Shown one piece after another: positions 15,188-23,019 of a stretch of 64,000 nt of DNA. The notes beneath the pieces were generated by a model. That model ran no database searches. It saw only the letters and a program-made list of their open reading frames with translations, and was not told the origin of the DNA. The position numbers and the translations under genes are program-made. The stretch lies in the NCBI GenBank assembly GCA_020851565.1, contig JADZCN010000046.1:1-64000 (forward strand), in the 5' to 3' direction. Source of the DNA: Acidobacteriota bacterium. GTDB taxonomy: Bacteria; Acidobacteriota; Vicinamibacteria; Vicinamibacterales; UBA2999. Every line of letters starts with the position of its first letter. Position 1 is the first letter of the stretch.

Positions 15188-15202
15188 GTAAATCGCATTT
15201 AC
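15188..15202. promoter_or_regulatory. MarR operator 1
   Basis: Perfect inverted repeat GTAAATCGCATTTAC, five bases upstream of the chosen marR start. The half-site GTAAAT recurs in operator 2, 26 bp away (centre to centre). Confidence 0.65.
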
Positions 15203-15213
15203 AGTCTACACCA

Positions 15214-15228
15214 GTAAACGAAATTTAC
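15214..15228. promoter_or_regulatory. MarR operator 2
   Basis: Inverted repeat GTAAACGAAATTTAC (one mismatch) between operator 1 and the first cupin gene. Two sites in one divergent promoter fit dual control of marR and the cupins. Confidence 0.6.
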
Positions 15229-15245
15229 CTTCAAGGAGGCTCGTG

Positions 15246-15713
15246 ATGGCACCGCAGGCACCCAACATCCACGTGAATCCGTCCGACGAGATCATCCGCA
15301 TCGGGCCGCTCGGCGTGCGCTTCCTGGTCACGGGAGACGACGCGAGCGGCAGCGTCGCCCTGTTCGAGCTCACGGTCCCGGCCGCCCAGCGGCTGGCGGC
15401 GCCGGCGCACAGCCACGATCACTACGAGGAAACCATCTACGGCATCGAGGGGGTGCTGACGTGGACCGTCGACGGCACGCGCATCGACGTCGGGCCGGGG
15501 CAGGCCCTCTGCATCCCGCGGGGCGCCGTTCACCGGTTCGACAACCACGGCAGCCAGGACGTGAAGGCCCTCTGCGCCATCACGCCCGCCGCCATCGGCC
15601 CGCAGTATTTCCGCGAGTCTGCCGAGGTGATCAACGCGGCCGCCGGCGGGCCGCCGGACAGGGTCAAGATGGCGGAGATCATGCGCCGCCACGGCCTCAC
15701 GCCCGCGTCATGA
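15246..15713 (+). CDS. Cupin domain protein
   Basis: A 155-residue single-domain cupin. Motif 1 is AHSHDHYEETIYGIEGVLTW, with the metal-binding HxH...E, and motif 2 is CIPRGAVHRFDNHG. It is expected to be a cytoplasmic metal-dependent dioxygenase, isomerase or sensor of small molecules. ATG 15246 is preceded by AAGGAGG. The stop overlaps the ATG of the next cupin by four bases, so the pair is co-translated. The divergent MarR gene and the palindromes between them imply inducible expression. Confidence 0.87.
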   Translation: MAPQAPNIHVNPSDEIIRIGPLGVRFLVTGDDASGSVALFELTVPAAQRLAAPAHSHDHYEETIYGIEGVLTWTVDGTRIDVGPGQALCIPRGAVHRFDNHGSQDVKALCAITPAAIGPQYFRESAEVINAAAGGPPDRVKMAEIMRRHGLTPAS

Positions 15714-16162
15714 AGGCGGTTGTGGTGGCGCCCGGCGCCGGACGGTTCATTGCGGTCGGGTCGGCTGGAACAGGCGTAACGGTCAAGGCCTCGACGGAGG
15801 AAACCGGCGGCCTGTGCACCGTCTGGGAAGGACGAGTGCCGCCCGGGACGGTGGGCGCGGGGCCGCACTATCATCGGGCGCGCGACGAGTTCTTCTACGT
15901 CCTCGAAGGCGAGCTGGTGCTGCGCATCGGCGACGAGAGCCACACCGCACGGGCCGGCACCTTCGCCTTCGTCCCGCGAGGCACCGTCCACGGCTTTCAC
16001 AACGCGAGCACGGAGAGCGCGACCCTCCTGGTGATGCACCATCCCGCGGGCTTCGAGCAGTTCCTCGAGGAAATGCAGGAGTTGGCGGCGCGGCAGGGCA
16101 GTAAGGAGGAGCGGATGAGGCTGGCGGCTCGCTTCGACATGATCCCCGTGCCGGCGCAATAG
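15710..16162 (+). CDS. Cupin domain protein, second of pair
   Basis: A 150-residue cupin with motif 1 GPHYHRARDEFFYVLEGELV (HxH...E) and motif 2 FVPRGTVHGFHNAS. The C-terminal extension FEQFLEEMQELAARQGSK is helical. It starts within the stop codon of the preceding cupin (ATGA). The two differ in sequence, so they are not a recent duplication; they may act on the same substrate or form a hetero-oligomer. An aromatic or xenobiotic modification role is an inference from MarR control only. Confidence 0.85.
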   Translation: MKAVVVAPGAGRFIAVGSAGTGVTVKASTEETGGLCTVWEGRVPPGTVGAGPHYHRARDEFFYVLEGELVLRIGDESHTARAGTFAFVPRGTVHGFHNASTESATLLVMHHPAGFEQFLEEMQELAARQGSKEERMRLAARFDMIPVPAQ

Positions 16163-16211
16163 TCCTTCGCCTGAAAGGCGCCAACGGATACCATGTGCGC
16201 CCCGAGGAGAC

Positions 16212-16562
16212 ATGGACCACACGACCGCGATTCGACGCTTCTACGACCTCATCAGCGCCGGCGACATCGACGGATTCAGCCATGAGGTCGCTGACGATTT
16301 CGTCGAGCACGAAGAGGTGCGCGGCTTCGCGCCGACCAAGGCCGGCGTCGTCGAGTACTTCCGCATGCTGCTCGCGGCCTTCCCGGACATGCACATGGCT
16401 GCGGAGGACGTGATGGCGTGTGGCGACAAGGTCGTGGCACGCGTGGTCGTGACCTGTCCGGCGCTCGACGCTAGTCAGCGCCGAGCCGAGGCACGCCGCG
16501 CTTCGGTCCGGCGAGGCGCAGCGCCGCCATCCAACACCGCGCGCAGCCGATCGACCGAGTGA
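16212..16562 (+). CDS. SnoaL-like ester cyclase, C-terminally truncated
   Basis: The first ~80 residues are a clear SnoaL-like (NTF2 fold) start: MDHTTAIRRFYDLISAGDID, then DDFVEHEEVRGFAPTKAGVV, YFRMLLAAFPDMHMAAEDVM and KVVARVVVTC. After about residue 82 the sequence changes to Arg/Ala-rich text (ASQRRAEARRASVRRGAA) that does not continue the fold and is the reverse strand of another gene fragment. The normal last ~45 residues with the active-site strands are therefore missing. It is likely a broken gene despite its open frame. Confidence 0.6.
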   Translation: MDHTTAIRRFYDLISAGDIDGFSHEVADDFVEHEEVRGFAPTKAGVVEYFRMLLAAFPDMHMAAEDVMACGDKVVARVVVTCPALDASQRRAEARRASVRRGAAPPSNTARSRSTE

Positions 16563-16591
16563 AGCTCGCAGGCGATCAGGAACTCGTCCAT
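16475..16591 (-). pseudogene. Fragment of an ankyrin-type gene start
   Basis: On the minus strand, ATG 16589-16591 opens MDEFLIACELHSVDRLRAVL DGGAAPR and then stops after 38 codons. This resembles the N-terminal helices of small ankyrin-repeat proteins (compare the intact protein at 25726). It overlaps the foreign tail of the SnoaL-like frame, so the two fragments meet at a recombination point near 16460-16480. Confidence 0.35.
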
Positions 16592-16595
16592 CGCC

Positions 16596-17135
16596 CTACT
16601 TCAGCTCGAGGACCACCGGCCGCCACGTCTCCGGGTCGTTCCGCATCCCCAGCGCCCCGCTCACCACTTCGAGGCGCGTCGGCGTGATGCGGATGAGGAC
16701 GTAGTCGTCGCCCTTGTTCCTGTCTTTGTAGAAGGCCGCCCACTCCTCCTTCCACCGCGTCGCCTTCTCCGCCGCGTCGCGCACGAGGGTCGCGTTGCCA
16801 ATCACCGTGACGTAGTTCTGGCCGGCCGGATCGAAGTACAGCAGCGTGGCCTTCGAGCTGGCCGCCACCTGGCCCACCTTTCTGGACCGCGCGTTGGTGG
16901 CGACCCAGATGGCCAAGTCGCCCTCCGGCTCGAACGGATCGACGATGCGCGCCTGCGGGTGGCCATCAGCGTCCAGCGTCACGAAGGTGGCGTAGCGCGC
17001 ATTGCCGATGATGGTGCGCGCCGCGGAGACGATCTGCTCGCGCGTGGGCGGCGCGCCAGGCGCCGTCTGCCCGGCCACCGCCGGTGCGGCCAGCGTCAGC
17101 CCGAGCAGAAGGATTGCCACATATCTGGCGGTCAT
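16596..17135 (-). CDS. Exported pyridoxamine-5'-phosphate-oxidase-like split-barrel protein
   Basis: A 179-residue protein with a signal peptide (MTARYVAILLLGLTLAAPAV AGQ). A PNPOx-like split barrel follows: IIGNARYATFVTLDADGHPQ, ARIVDPFEPEGDLAIWVATN, RSRKVGQVAASSKATLLYFD and YVTVIGNATLVRD. The fold binds FMN, F420 or heme; the export signal is unusual for this family and suggests a periplasmic role. A GAGGAG ribosome site precedes the ATG. It stands alone on the minus strand ahead of the RidA gene, 37 bp apart, and may be co-transcribed with it. Confidence 0.8.
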   Translation of the reverse strand: MTARYVAILLLGLTLAAPAVAGQTAPGAPPTREQIVSAARTIIGNARYATFVTLDADGHPQARIVDPFEPEGDLAIWVATNARSRKVGQVAASSKATLLYFDPAGQNYVTVIGNATLVRDAAEKATRWKEEWAAFYKDRNKGDDYVLIRITPTRLEVVSGALGMRNDPETWRPVVLELK

Positions 17136-17172
17136 GGCGTGCTCCTCGCCGCGTTTGGCGGCCCCTCACAGG

Positions 17173-17568
17173 TTACTCCCGCGTCACCGCCGTCAGGTTC
17201 ATCGTCAGCCGGATGCCCGGCTTCGGGAGCTCGTTCACGCCGATCACCGTCCGCGCCGGCAGGTGGCTGCCCATCTTCTCGACGTACGCGCGGTTCATCT
17301 CCTCGAAGTCGCGCATGTCCTTCAGGAACACGTTCACGTGCAGCACGTGGGCGAGGTCCGACCCGACCGATGCCAGCATCACGGCGAACGAGTCCAGGAT
17401 CTGGGCCGCCTGCGCATAGGCGCTGTCTCCGGCGAGCTGGCCCGTGGCCGGGTTCACCCCGGCCGTGCCGCCGATGCTGAGGAAGGGCCCCACCTTCGCG
17501 ATGTGGTTGTAGGGCCCGATGGGTGTTGGCGTGTGGGGTGGGGTGAACGTCTCGACCGTATGGCCCAT
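17173..17568 (-). CDS. RidA family protein (reactive intermediate deaminase)
   Basis: A 131-residue YjgF/YER057c/UK114 protein: PPHTPTPIGPYNHIAKVGPF, LSIGGTAGVNPATGQLAGDS, then QILDSFAVMLASVGSDLAHV and FLKDMRDFEEMNRAYVEKMG with the arginine-containing AR TVIGVNELP motif that binds the substrate carboxylate. Classical RidA proteins hydrolyse 2-aminoacrylate and other enamines in a trimer; substrates of other subgroups vary. Length is standard. The gene is upstream of the PNPOx-like gene on the same strand. Confidence 0.9.
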   Translation of the reverse strand: MGHTVETFTPPHTPTPIGPYNHIAKVGPFLSIGGTAGVNPATGQLAGDSAYAQAAQILDSFAVMLASVGSDLAHVLHVNVFLKDMRDFEEMNRAYVEKMGSHLPARTVIGVNELPKPGIRLTMNLTAVTRE

Positions 17569-17706
17569 CGTCAGTCTCCCGGGTTGAATGCGCGCGGAAA
17601 GTGTACCCCCGCTGAGTGGAAGGAGTTGACGACAGGTGGCTCGCCCGGGACAATTGCCGCCGCCAGGATTCGTTGAACGGCGGGACCAGAGACAACGGAG
17701 GAGCGC

Positions 17707-18627
17707 ATGGCACGTTGGATCGTTGCGGTGGGATTGGCTGGCGTCATTCAGTTGAGTGGTTCAGGGCAAGCCAACGGTCCACGTCCCCCGGTCATCGACA
17801 TGCACGTGCACAGCACGAACACGTCTCCCAGGGACCAGGTCGCGCGCATGAAGGAGCTGAACGTGCGCTTCGCGTGGGTCGCCACGGTCGCGCCGGAGCT
17901 TCCGCTCTGGGCCGAGGCGCTGCCCGCGAATCAACACCTGCCGGGGCTCACGCTCCCGTGCCCGGGCGGCCGCGCGGCGCTGTCCCCCGGGCGTTGCTGG
18001 GAAGCCAACACCGACTTTCCCGACATCGATTGGCTCCGGGCGGAGATCGAGGCGGGTCGTATCAAGGCCCTTGGCGAACTGGTGCCGCAGTTGATGGGGA
18101 TCGCACCTGGTGATGCCAGGCTGGAACCCTACTGGGCGCTCGCGGAGACGTCGGATATTCCCGTGGCGATTCACATGGGCCCGGGGCCGCCCTCAGCGGC
18201 GTACCCGTCCAGCCCGTCGCCATTCAAGCTCCCCGACTTCCGGATGGCGGCCAATGACCCGCTCCTCCTGGAAGAAGTGCTGCTGCGGCACAAGCGCCTC
18301 CGCTTGGTGTTGTCGCACGGAGGTTGGCCATTCCTGGACTCGACGCTGGCGCTCCTGTACGCGCATCCCAACGTGTACGTGGACGTGGGAGCCCTGCACG
18401 CCGAGTTCATGGTCCCCAGGGCCAGCTACTATCGGCACTTGCGCGGGCTGGTGGAAGCCGGCTTCGGCAAGCGCATCGTCTTCGGGTCCGACTTTCCGAA
18501 CGTCGTCGGGGCCGGAATCAACGCGATCCTCGCAGCGGACTTCCTCACCCCGGCGCAGAAGTCGGACATTCTCTGCGCGAACGCGGCCCGCTTCCTGCGC
18601 CTGCCGGATGCCACGTGTGCCCCGTGA
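17707..18627 (+). CDS. Exported amidohydrolase (amidohydrolase 2 type)
   Basis: A 306-residue TIM-barrel metal hydrolase with an N-terminal export signal (WIVAVGLAGVIQLSGSG). The metal-binding motif is VIDMHVHS; further ligand segments are VAIHMGPGPP, LVLSHGGWPFLDS and VFGSDFPNVVG (catalytic Asp). This is the decarboxylase/lactonase-like amidohydrolase 2 family; the substrate is not deducible. The start is supported by GGAGGAG. A stretch just upstream (about 17619-17640, GAAGGAGTTGACGACAGGT) repeats the sequence found in attC-like site 1. Confidence 0.88.
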   Translation: MARWIVAVGLAGVIQLSGSGQANGPRPPVIDMHVHSTNTSPRDQVARMKELNVRFAWVATVAPELPLWAEALPANQHLPGLTLPCPGGRAALSPGRCWEANTDFPDIDWLRAEIEAGRIKALGELVPQLMGIAPGDARLEPYWALAETSDIPVAIHMGPGPPSAAYPSSPSPFKLPDFRMAANDPLLLEEVLLRHKRLRLVLSHGGWPFLDSTLALLYAHPNVYVDVGALHAEFMVPRASYYRHLRGLVEAGFGKRIVFGSDFPNVVGAGINAILAADFLTPAQKSDILCANAARFLRLPDATCAP

Positions 18628-18633
18628 GCGTCC

Positions 18634-19401
18634 TCATGGCTTCCCTCCCCTGCACCGCTCCGCGAACTCGCGCACGGCGGCGTTGAACGCCGCCGGCTGG
18701 TGGAGGCTGCAGGCGTGCCCGGCGCCCGGCAGCACGGCGATACGCGCGTCGCGGCAGGCGGCGGCAAACGCCTGCTCCCCTTTTCGGGCGAACGAGTCCT
18801 TCTCGCCGTTGAGGATGAGCACCGGGCCGGTGTAGCGCGCGAGCAGGCCGCTGAAGTCCCGGCCCGCCATCTCGCCGAAGGCGGCGCCGAGCGACTCGGG
18901 GTAGACGCCCGCGGCGATCTGCGCCTCGGCCACGTCGGAGAGATTCGGGGGAAACAGCGCCCGCGTCTTCTTCTCCGCCGCCGCGCGGCTCTGCGCCAGC
19001 CAGCCGCGGCGCATCAGCGCGCTCACAGTCTTCAGATACACCCCAAGGGCGCCACGGAAGTTGCGACTGCAGCCCGAGAGGACGAGGCCGCTCACCAGGT
19101 CGGGCTGCCTGGCGGCGAGCTCGATGGCGGCGTAGCCGCCCAGCGACAAACCGACGACCACGGCCTTGCCACCGGCCTCGCGTTCGATGACCGCGGCCAG
19201 CCCGCGCGCCGCGGCTTCGAACGAGAAGGGCACGCCCGCCAGCGCACCGTGCCCCGGGAGGTCCGGCGCGATCACGCGGAACGCATCCGACAGCCCACGC
19301 AGCTGCGGCAGCCACATCTTCCGGGTGACCACGGAGCCGTGCACCAGCACGATGCCGGGGCCATCCGCGGGGCCGGCCACTTCAAGAGTCGAGGAGTCCA
19401 T
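18634..19401 (-). CDS. Alpha/beta hydrolase
   Basis: A 255-residue cytoplasmic alpha/beta hydrolase. The oxyanion region is VLVHGSVVTRKMW, the nucleophile elbow VVGLSLGGYAA (Ser about 96), the acid lies in LILNGEKDSFA and the histidine in PGAGHACSLHQP. The fold and length fit the general esterase/lactonase group. It follows a tiny frame (19405-19527) and the CBM9 outer-membrane protein on the same strand with gaps of 3 and 11 bp, so the three probably form one transcript. Confidence 0.88.
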   Translation of the reverse strand: MDSSTLEVAGPADGPGIVLVHGSVVTRKMWLPQLRGLSDAFRVIAPDLPGHGALAGVPFSFEAAARGLAAVIEREAGGKAVVVGLSLGGYAAIELAARQPDLVSGLVLSGCSRNFRGALGVYLKTVSALMRRGWLAQSRAAAEKKTRALFPPNLSDVAEAQIAAGVYPESLGAAFGEMAGRDFSGLLARYTGPVLILNGEKDSFARKGEQAFAAACRDARIAVLPGAGHACSLHQPAAFNAAVREFAERCRGGKP

Positions 19402-19404
19402 CGC

Positions 19405-19527
19405 TCAGATCACGCGGCGCATGACCTCGGCGACGACCTTGCGCTGAACGACCGCGCCCGCGGGCAGCGGCGCCAGCAGCGCGTGCCACGGCGCGGCCGG
19501 CGCGGGGTCGCGGGACGCGTCGCTCAT
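19405..19527 (-). CDS. Small unrecognised ORF between hydrolase and CBM9 genes
   Basis: A 40-residue frame (MSDASRDPAPAAPWHALLAP ... KVVAEVMRRVI) starting 11 bp after the CBM9-protein stop and ending three bases before the hydrolase ATG. A purine-rich stretch (GAGGCGGGGCG) precedes the ATG. The exact fit between two same-strand genes is the only support; I recognise no family. It may be a real short protein or the remains of a longer one. Confidence 0.35.
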   Translation of the reverse strand: MSDASRDPAPAAPWHALLAPLPAGAVVQRKVVAEVMRRVI

Positions 19528-19538
19528 TCGCCCCGCCT

Positions 19539-21746
19539 CTACCGCTGCAGCAGGTAGGTCATCTTCACCACCAGCTGCCGATCCTTCCGCCCGAAGATGT
19601 CCGCCGGCAGGCCCGTCTGCGACAGGTCGTTGTAGACGATGTAGATGTCACTGCCGGGACGGTAGATGAAGTTGAAGCGGATGTTGTTGGAGAGCTCGTG
19701 CGTGCTGGTGTTGTACTGCGTGAGGCTGCGGATGGTCATCCGCGGCGAGAAGGTGTAGTCCACCCGCAGCGTGGAGAGGTTCACGAGGAAGTCGCCCCAC
19801 GGCATCTTCACGTCGTTGCGGTTGTACCCGGCCTCGGCCGAGAGCCGGCTCGAGACGCGCACGCCAGCCGCGGCGGAGAGGTTCAGGCGCGTGCCGCCGT
19901 AGAAATCCACCGGCGACACGGTGAGCCGCTCGTAGACGCGCCGGCCCGGGCTGGTGTTGAAGGTGAACATCCACTCGTTCATCTGGTAGCTGCCGGCCGG
20001 GATGGTGACGTTCGGCCGGATGCGGAACGGCGCGTCCAGCACGTCCAGCGTCTGGTTGAGGATGACGTTGATGAACGAGTCGTCGCGAAGCGTGGTCCCG
20101 AGCATGTAGTGGTGCTGGCGCCCGACCATGCGGTTGTGCTGATCCGTCTGGTAGGTCAGCACGTACATCGGCTCGAACATCTTGACGATGCCGCGCCGGG
20201 GCCGCGGCGTGGGGCTGAAGTACGCCTTCGTCGTGCGGACGCCCGTGCGCTGCACGAAGCCGGCCTCCGCGTTGAAGTTGTCCTGGACGTCCAGGTAGTT
20301 CACCCACAGGTTCCACTTCGGGTCGCGATACGCGATGCGCCCGTAGAAGGCCATGTCCCGGCCGTCGAGGCCTGGCGTGGAGGTCTTCGCCAGGAAGGAC
20401 GTGACCTGCAGGCTCCGCCCGATCGCCAGGTTGGCATCCACGCCCATCGTCCGGTTGAAGTGCGTGCTGCCGTCCATCGACTGCTTGTTGACGAAGAGCG
20501 CGCCGATGCGCGAGCGGCGGAGGACGTCGCGGCTGTAGCGGCCGACGAAGAAGTTGTCGCCCGGCCGGCCGAAGGCCGAGTCGGTCTGGATGTCGAGGAC
20601 GCCGACGTTGTTCTTCCCTGACTTCCCCGCCAGGCGCGCGCCGCCGATGATCGGTACCGGCTGGCCGGTCTCCGAGAGGCCGATGCGGCGGCTGAAGAAG
20701 AGATCGGTCTGCACCTGGGCCGAAGTGAACGAGCTGCCCGTGCCCATGGTGAAGAAGTTGGCGTTCTCGAGGAAGAAGTCGCGCTTCTCCGGAAAGAACA
20801 ACCCGAAGCGCGTGAGGTTCACCTGCTGCTCGTCCACCTCGACCTGCGCGAAGTCGGTATTGAGCGTGACGTCGAGGTTGAGGCCGGCGGTGACGCCGTA
20901 GCGTGCGTCGAGGCCGACGTCGCGCACGGCGGACGTGCTGCGATCCAGCGCCGACGCCTCGATGCGGCGCGCGCCGCCCACGAGGAACGGCTTCAGCCGG
21001 AGATCCAGGCCGCGGCTGATGCCCTGCAGCCCGCGCAGCTCGCCGGCCAGGCTGACGCGCGTGAGGCCGTAGGCCCTGGGGATGGGCGACCAGTAGAGGA
21101 TCTCGTTCTTGTGGCGCGTGTGGCGCTGGAAGTTCACGCCCCAGGTCTGCTCGTCGCTCGGCCGGAAGCGCACGGTGGTGAACGGGATGGAAATCTCCGC
21201 GGTCCATCCCTTGTCGTCGATGCGCGACGCCGCATCCCACACGCCGTCCCAGTTGCGGTTGACATTGGACGTGGTGCCGCGACCGCCACCCTCGCCCTCG
21301 TCGAAGAGCTGCTGCTCGAGCTTCGCCCCGAGCGGGGTGGTGAGGAACATGTAGCCGTTGCGCGAGTCGTGGAAGGTGTCCACGACCACCTGGAAGTTGT
21401 CCTCGTCGAACAGGCGGTCCGCGTCGCGCCGCATCTCGGTGGCCACGACCGGCTCGGAGGCGAACGCGCGCACGCCGATGTAGAGGTGCCCCTGGTCGTA
21501 GAGGACGCGCACCTCGGTGCGGTCCGTGGCGGGCTGCCCCTCGCGCGGCTCCTGCTGGACGAAGGTGTCCGCCACGTCGGCCGCCTGCCACGCAGCCTCG
21601 TCCAGCACGCCATCGATACGGGGCGCCTCGCTGGTGGCGACGGCCCGGATCGACGGGCGCTCGCGGCTGGACTGGGCAGCGGAGACGGCGGGCAGCGCGC
21701 AGAGGCACGCCGCGAGAAGGGCACACGCACGAACGCTACGCGTCAT
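19539..21746 (-). CDS. CBM9-domain outer-membrane beta-barrel protein (DUF5916 type)
   Basis: A 735-residue exported protein from ATG 21744-21746 (signal MTRSVRACALLAACLCALPA). Residues ~25-215 form a family-9 carbohydrate-binding-like domain: APRIDGVLDEAAWQAADVAD, VRVLYDQGHLYIGVRA, NWDGVWDAASRIDDKGWTAE. The remaining ~500 residues are an amphipathic beta-barrel with FGLFFPEKRDFFLENANFF, the DUF5916 signature, and a C-terminus (QLVVKMTYLLQR) ending in an aromatic-rich strand. It is probably an outer-membrane protein tied to uptake or secretion of an oligomer; the ligand is unknown. Such proteins are common in Acidobacteria, Gemmatimonadota and Bacteroidota. Confidence 0.87.
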   Translation of the reverse strand: MTRSVRACALLAACLCALPAVSAAQSSRERPSIRAVATSEAPRIDGVLDEAAWQAADVADTFVQQEPREGQPATDRTEVRVLYDQGHLYIGVRAFASEPVVATEMRRDADRLFDEDNFQVVVDTFHDSRNGYMFLTTPLGAKLEQQLFDEGEGGGRGTTSNVNRNWDGVWDAASRIDDKGWTAEISIPFTTVRFRPSDEQTWGVNFQRHTRHKNEILYWSPIPRAYGLTRVSLAGELRGLQGISRGLDLRLKPFLVGGARRIEASALDRSTSAVRDVGLDARYGVTAGLNLDVTLNTDFAQVEVDEQQVNLTRFGLFFPEKRDFFLENANFFTMGTGSSFTSAQVQTDLFFSRRIGLSETGQPVPIIGGARLAGKSGKNNVGVLDIQTDSAFGRPGDNFFVGRYSRDVLRRSRIGALFVNKQSMDGSTHFNRTMGVDANLAIGRSLQVTSFLAKTSTPGLDGRDMAFYGRIAYRDPKWNLWVNYLDVQDNFNAEAGFVQRTGVRTTKAYFSPTPRPRRGIVKMFEPMYVLTYQTDQHNRMVGRQHHYMLGTTLRDDSFINVILNQTLDVLDAPFRIRPNVTIPAGSYQMNEWMFTFNTSPGRRVYERLTVSPVDFYGGTRLNLSAAAGVRVSSRLSAEAGYNRNDVKMPWGDFLVNLSTLRVDYTFSPRMTIRSLTQYNTSTHELSNNIRFNFIYRPGSDIYIVYNDLSQTGLPADIFGRKDRQLVVKMTYLLQR

Positions 21747-21831
21747 CGATTGCTCTGACATGGATCCGTCGCCCCGGGGACGGTTCGGGCGACGCCTATC
21801 CGGCGGATCGTAACACGAGCTCAGCAGGGCG

Positions 21832-21960
21832 GGGATCAGGGGTCAAGGGATCAGGGATCAGGGATCAGGGATCAAGGGATCAGGGGGCAGGGATCAGGGG
21901 GCAGGGAGCAGGGATCAGGGAGCAGGGATCAGGGATCAGGGATCAGGGAGCAGGGATCAG
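21832..21960 (+). repeat. GGGATCA heptamer tandem repeat
   Basis: About 130 bp of imperfect GGGATCA units with variants GGGAGCA, GGGGGCA and GGGATCAA. It lies upstream of the CBM9 gene and runs into the last codons of the alcohol dehydrogenase at 21957. It is not related in sequence to the octamer family found further right. Confidence 0.9.
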
Positions 21961-22964
21961 AGGCCCGGCACCAGTACTGCCGCGCCTTGCACGCGACCCT
22001 CGCGCAGGTCGTCCAGGGCGGCGTTCGCGTCCTCGAGGCGATAGGGCACCGCGTCCACGCGCAGGGGCGTGCGCGCGGCGTGCGCGAGAAACGCCTCGCC
22101 GTCCTCGCGCGTGAGGTTGGCCACCGATCGCACCACGCGCTCCTGCCAGAGCAGCGAGTAGGGGAAGGCCGGGATGTCGCTCATGTGGATGCCCGCGCAC
22201 ACCACGACGCCGCCCGGCCGGACGACGCGGAGCGCCGCGGGGACGAGCGCGCCGACGGGCGCGAAGAGGATGGCCGCGTCCAGCGGTTCCGGCGGCGCGT
22301 GATCGGATCCACCCGCCCACACCGCGCCCAGCCCGCGGGCGTGCGCCTGCGCCGGCGTGTCGCCCGGGCGCGTGAAGGCATACACGCTCCGGCCCTCGCT
22401 CACCGCCACCTGCGCCAGCAGGTGCGCCGCCGCGCCGAAGCCGTAGAGGCCGAGCCGCGTCACGCCGTCCCCGGGAGCGCGCTCGGTGGCCATCCGATAC
22501 GCACGGTGACTGATGAGGCCCGCGCACAGGAGCGGCGCCGCGTGCACATCGTCGTAGGAATCGGGCAGCGCGAAGCAGTAGCGCTGGTCCGCCACCGTGT
22601 ACTCGGCGTAGCCGCCGTGCCGCGTGTAACCGGTGAACCGCGCCGCGGCGCAGAGGTTCTCCGCTCCCGAGCGGCAGAAGCTGCACGTGCCGCAGGTCCA
22701 CCCGAGCCACGGCACGCCCACGCGCGTGCCGGGGGCGAAGCGCGTGGCTCCCGGGCCCGCCTCGATGACAACCCCGACGATCTCGTGGCCGGGGACGAGC
22801 GGCAGCGATGGGTCGGGCAGCTCGCCGTCCACGACGTGCAGGTCCGTACGGCAGACCGCGCACGCCTTCACCTGCAGCAGCAGCTCGCCAGGGCCCGGCA
22901 CGGGGCGCGGGATGTCGGCCAGCCGAAGGGGGCGGCCCGGGTGTTCGAGGAGCATGGCCTTCAT
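21957..22964 (-). CDS. Zinc-dependent alcohol dehydrogenase family protein
   Basis: A 335-residue medium-chain dehydrogenase/reductase. The catalytic zinc ligands are in CAVCRTDLH and PLVPGHEIVGVV; the structural zinc cluster is CGTCSFCRSGAENLC; the cofactor loop is GLYGFGAAAHLLAQVAVSEG. The conserved RHGGYAEYTV follows the zinc cluster. It probably oxidises primary alcohols or reduces aldehydes with NAD(P)H, as in the AdhA branch. The stop codon lies inside the GGGATCA repeat tract. The gene stands alone, with the cupin gene downstream of its start on the same strand. Confidence 0.9.
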   Translation of the reverse strand: MKAMLLEHPGRPLRLADIPRPVPGPGELLLQVKACAVCRTDLHVVDGELPDPSLPLVPGHEIVGVVIEAGPGATRFAPGTRVGVPWLGWTCGTCSFCRSGAENLCAAARFTGYTRHGGYAEYTVADQRYCFALPDSYDDVHAAPLLCAGLISHRAYRMATERAPGDGVTRLGLYGFGAAAHLLAQVAVSEGRSVYAFTRPGDTPAQAHARGLGAVWAGGSDHAPPEPLDAAILFAPVGALVPAALRVVRPGGVVVCAGIHMSDIPAFPYSLLWQERVVRSVANLTREDGEAFLAHAARTPLRVDAVPYRLEDANAALDDLREGRVQGAAVLVPGL

Positions 22965-23019
22965 GGCGAGGCGACTCGTGCAGGGTCAGGCGACTCGTGC
23001 GATCAGCGGACCTCGGGTC

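Noticed and set aside
16530..16560. attC-like left box ATCCAAC with CGCGCAGCCGA in the SnoaL-like tail
   Set aside because: No matching L'/R' arms occur downstream, and the sequence is explained by the reversed ankyrin-type fragment.
19648..21726. 692-codon frame opposite-phase within the CBM9 gene
   Set aside because: Composition (Arg, Pro, His-rich) is that of a shadow frame; the CBM9 frame has domains and a signal peptide.
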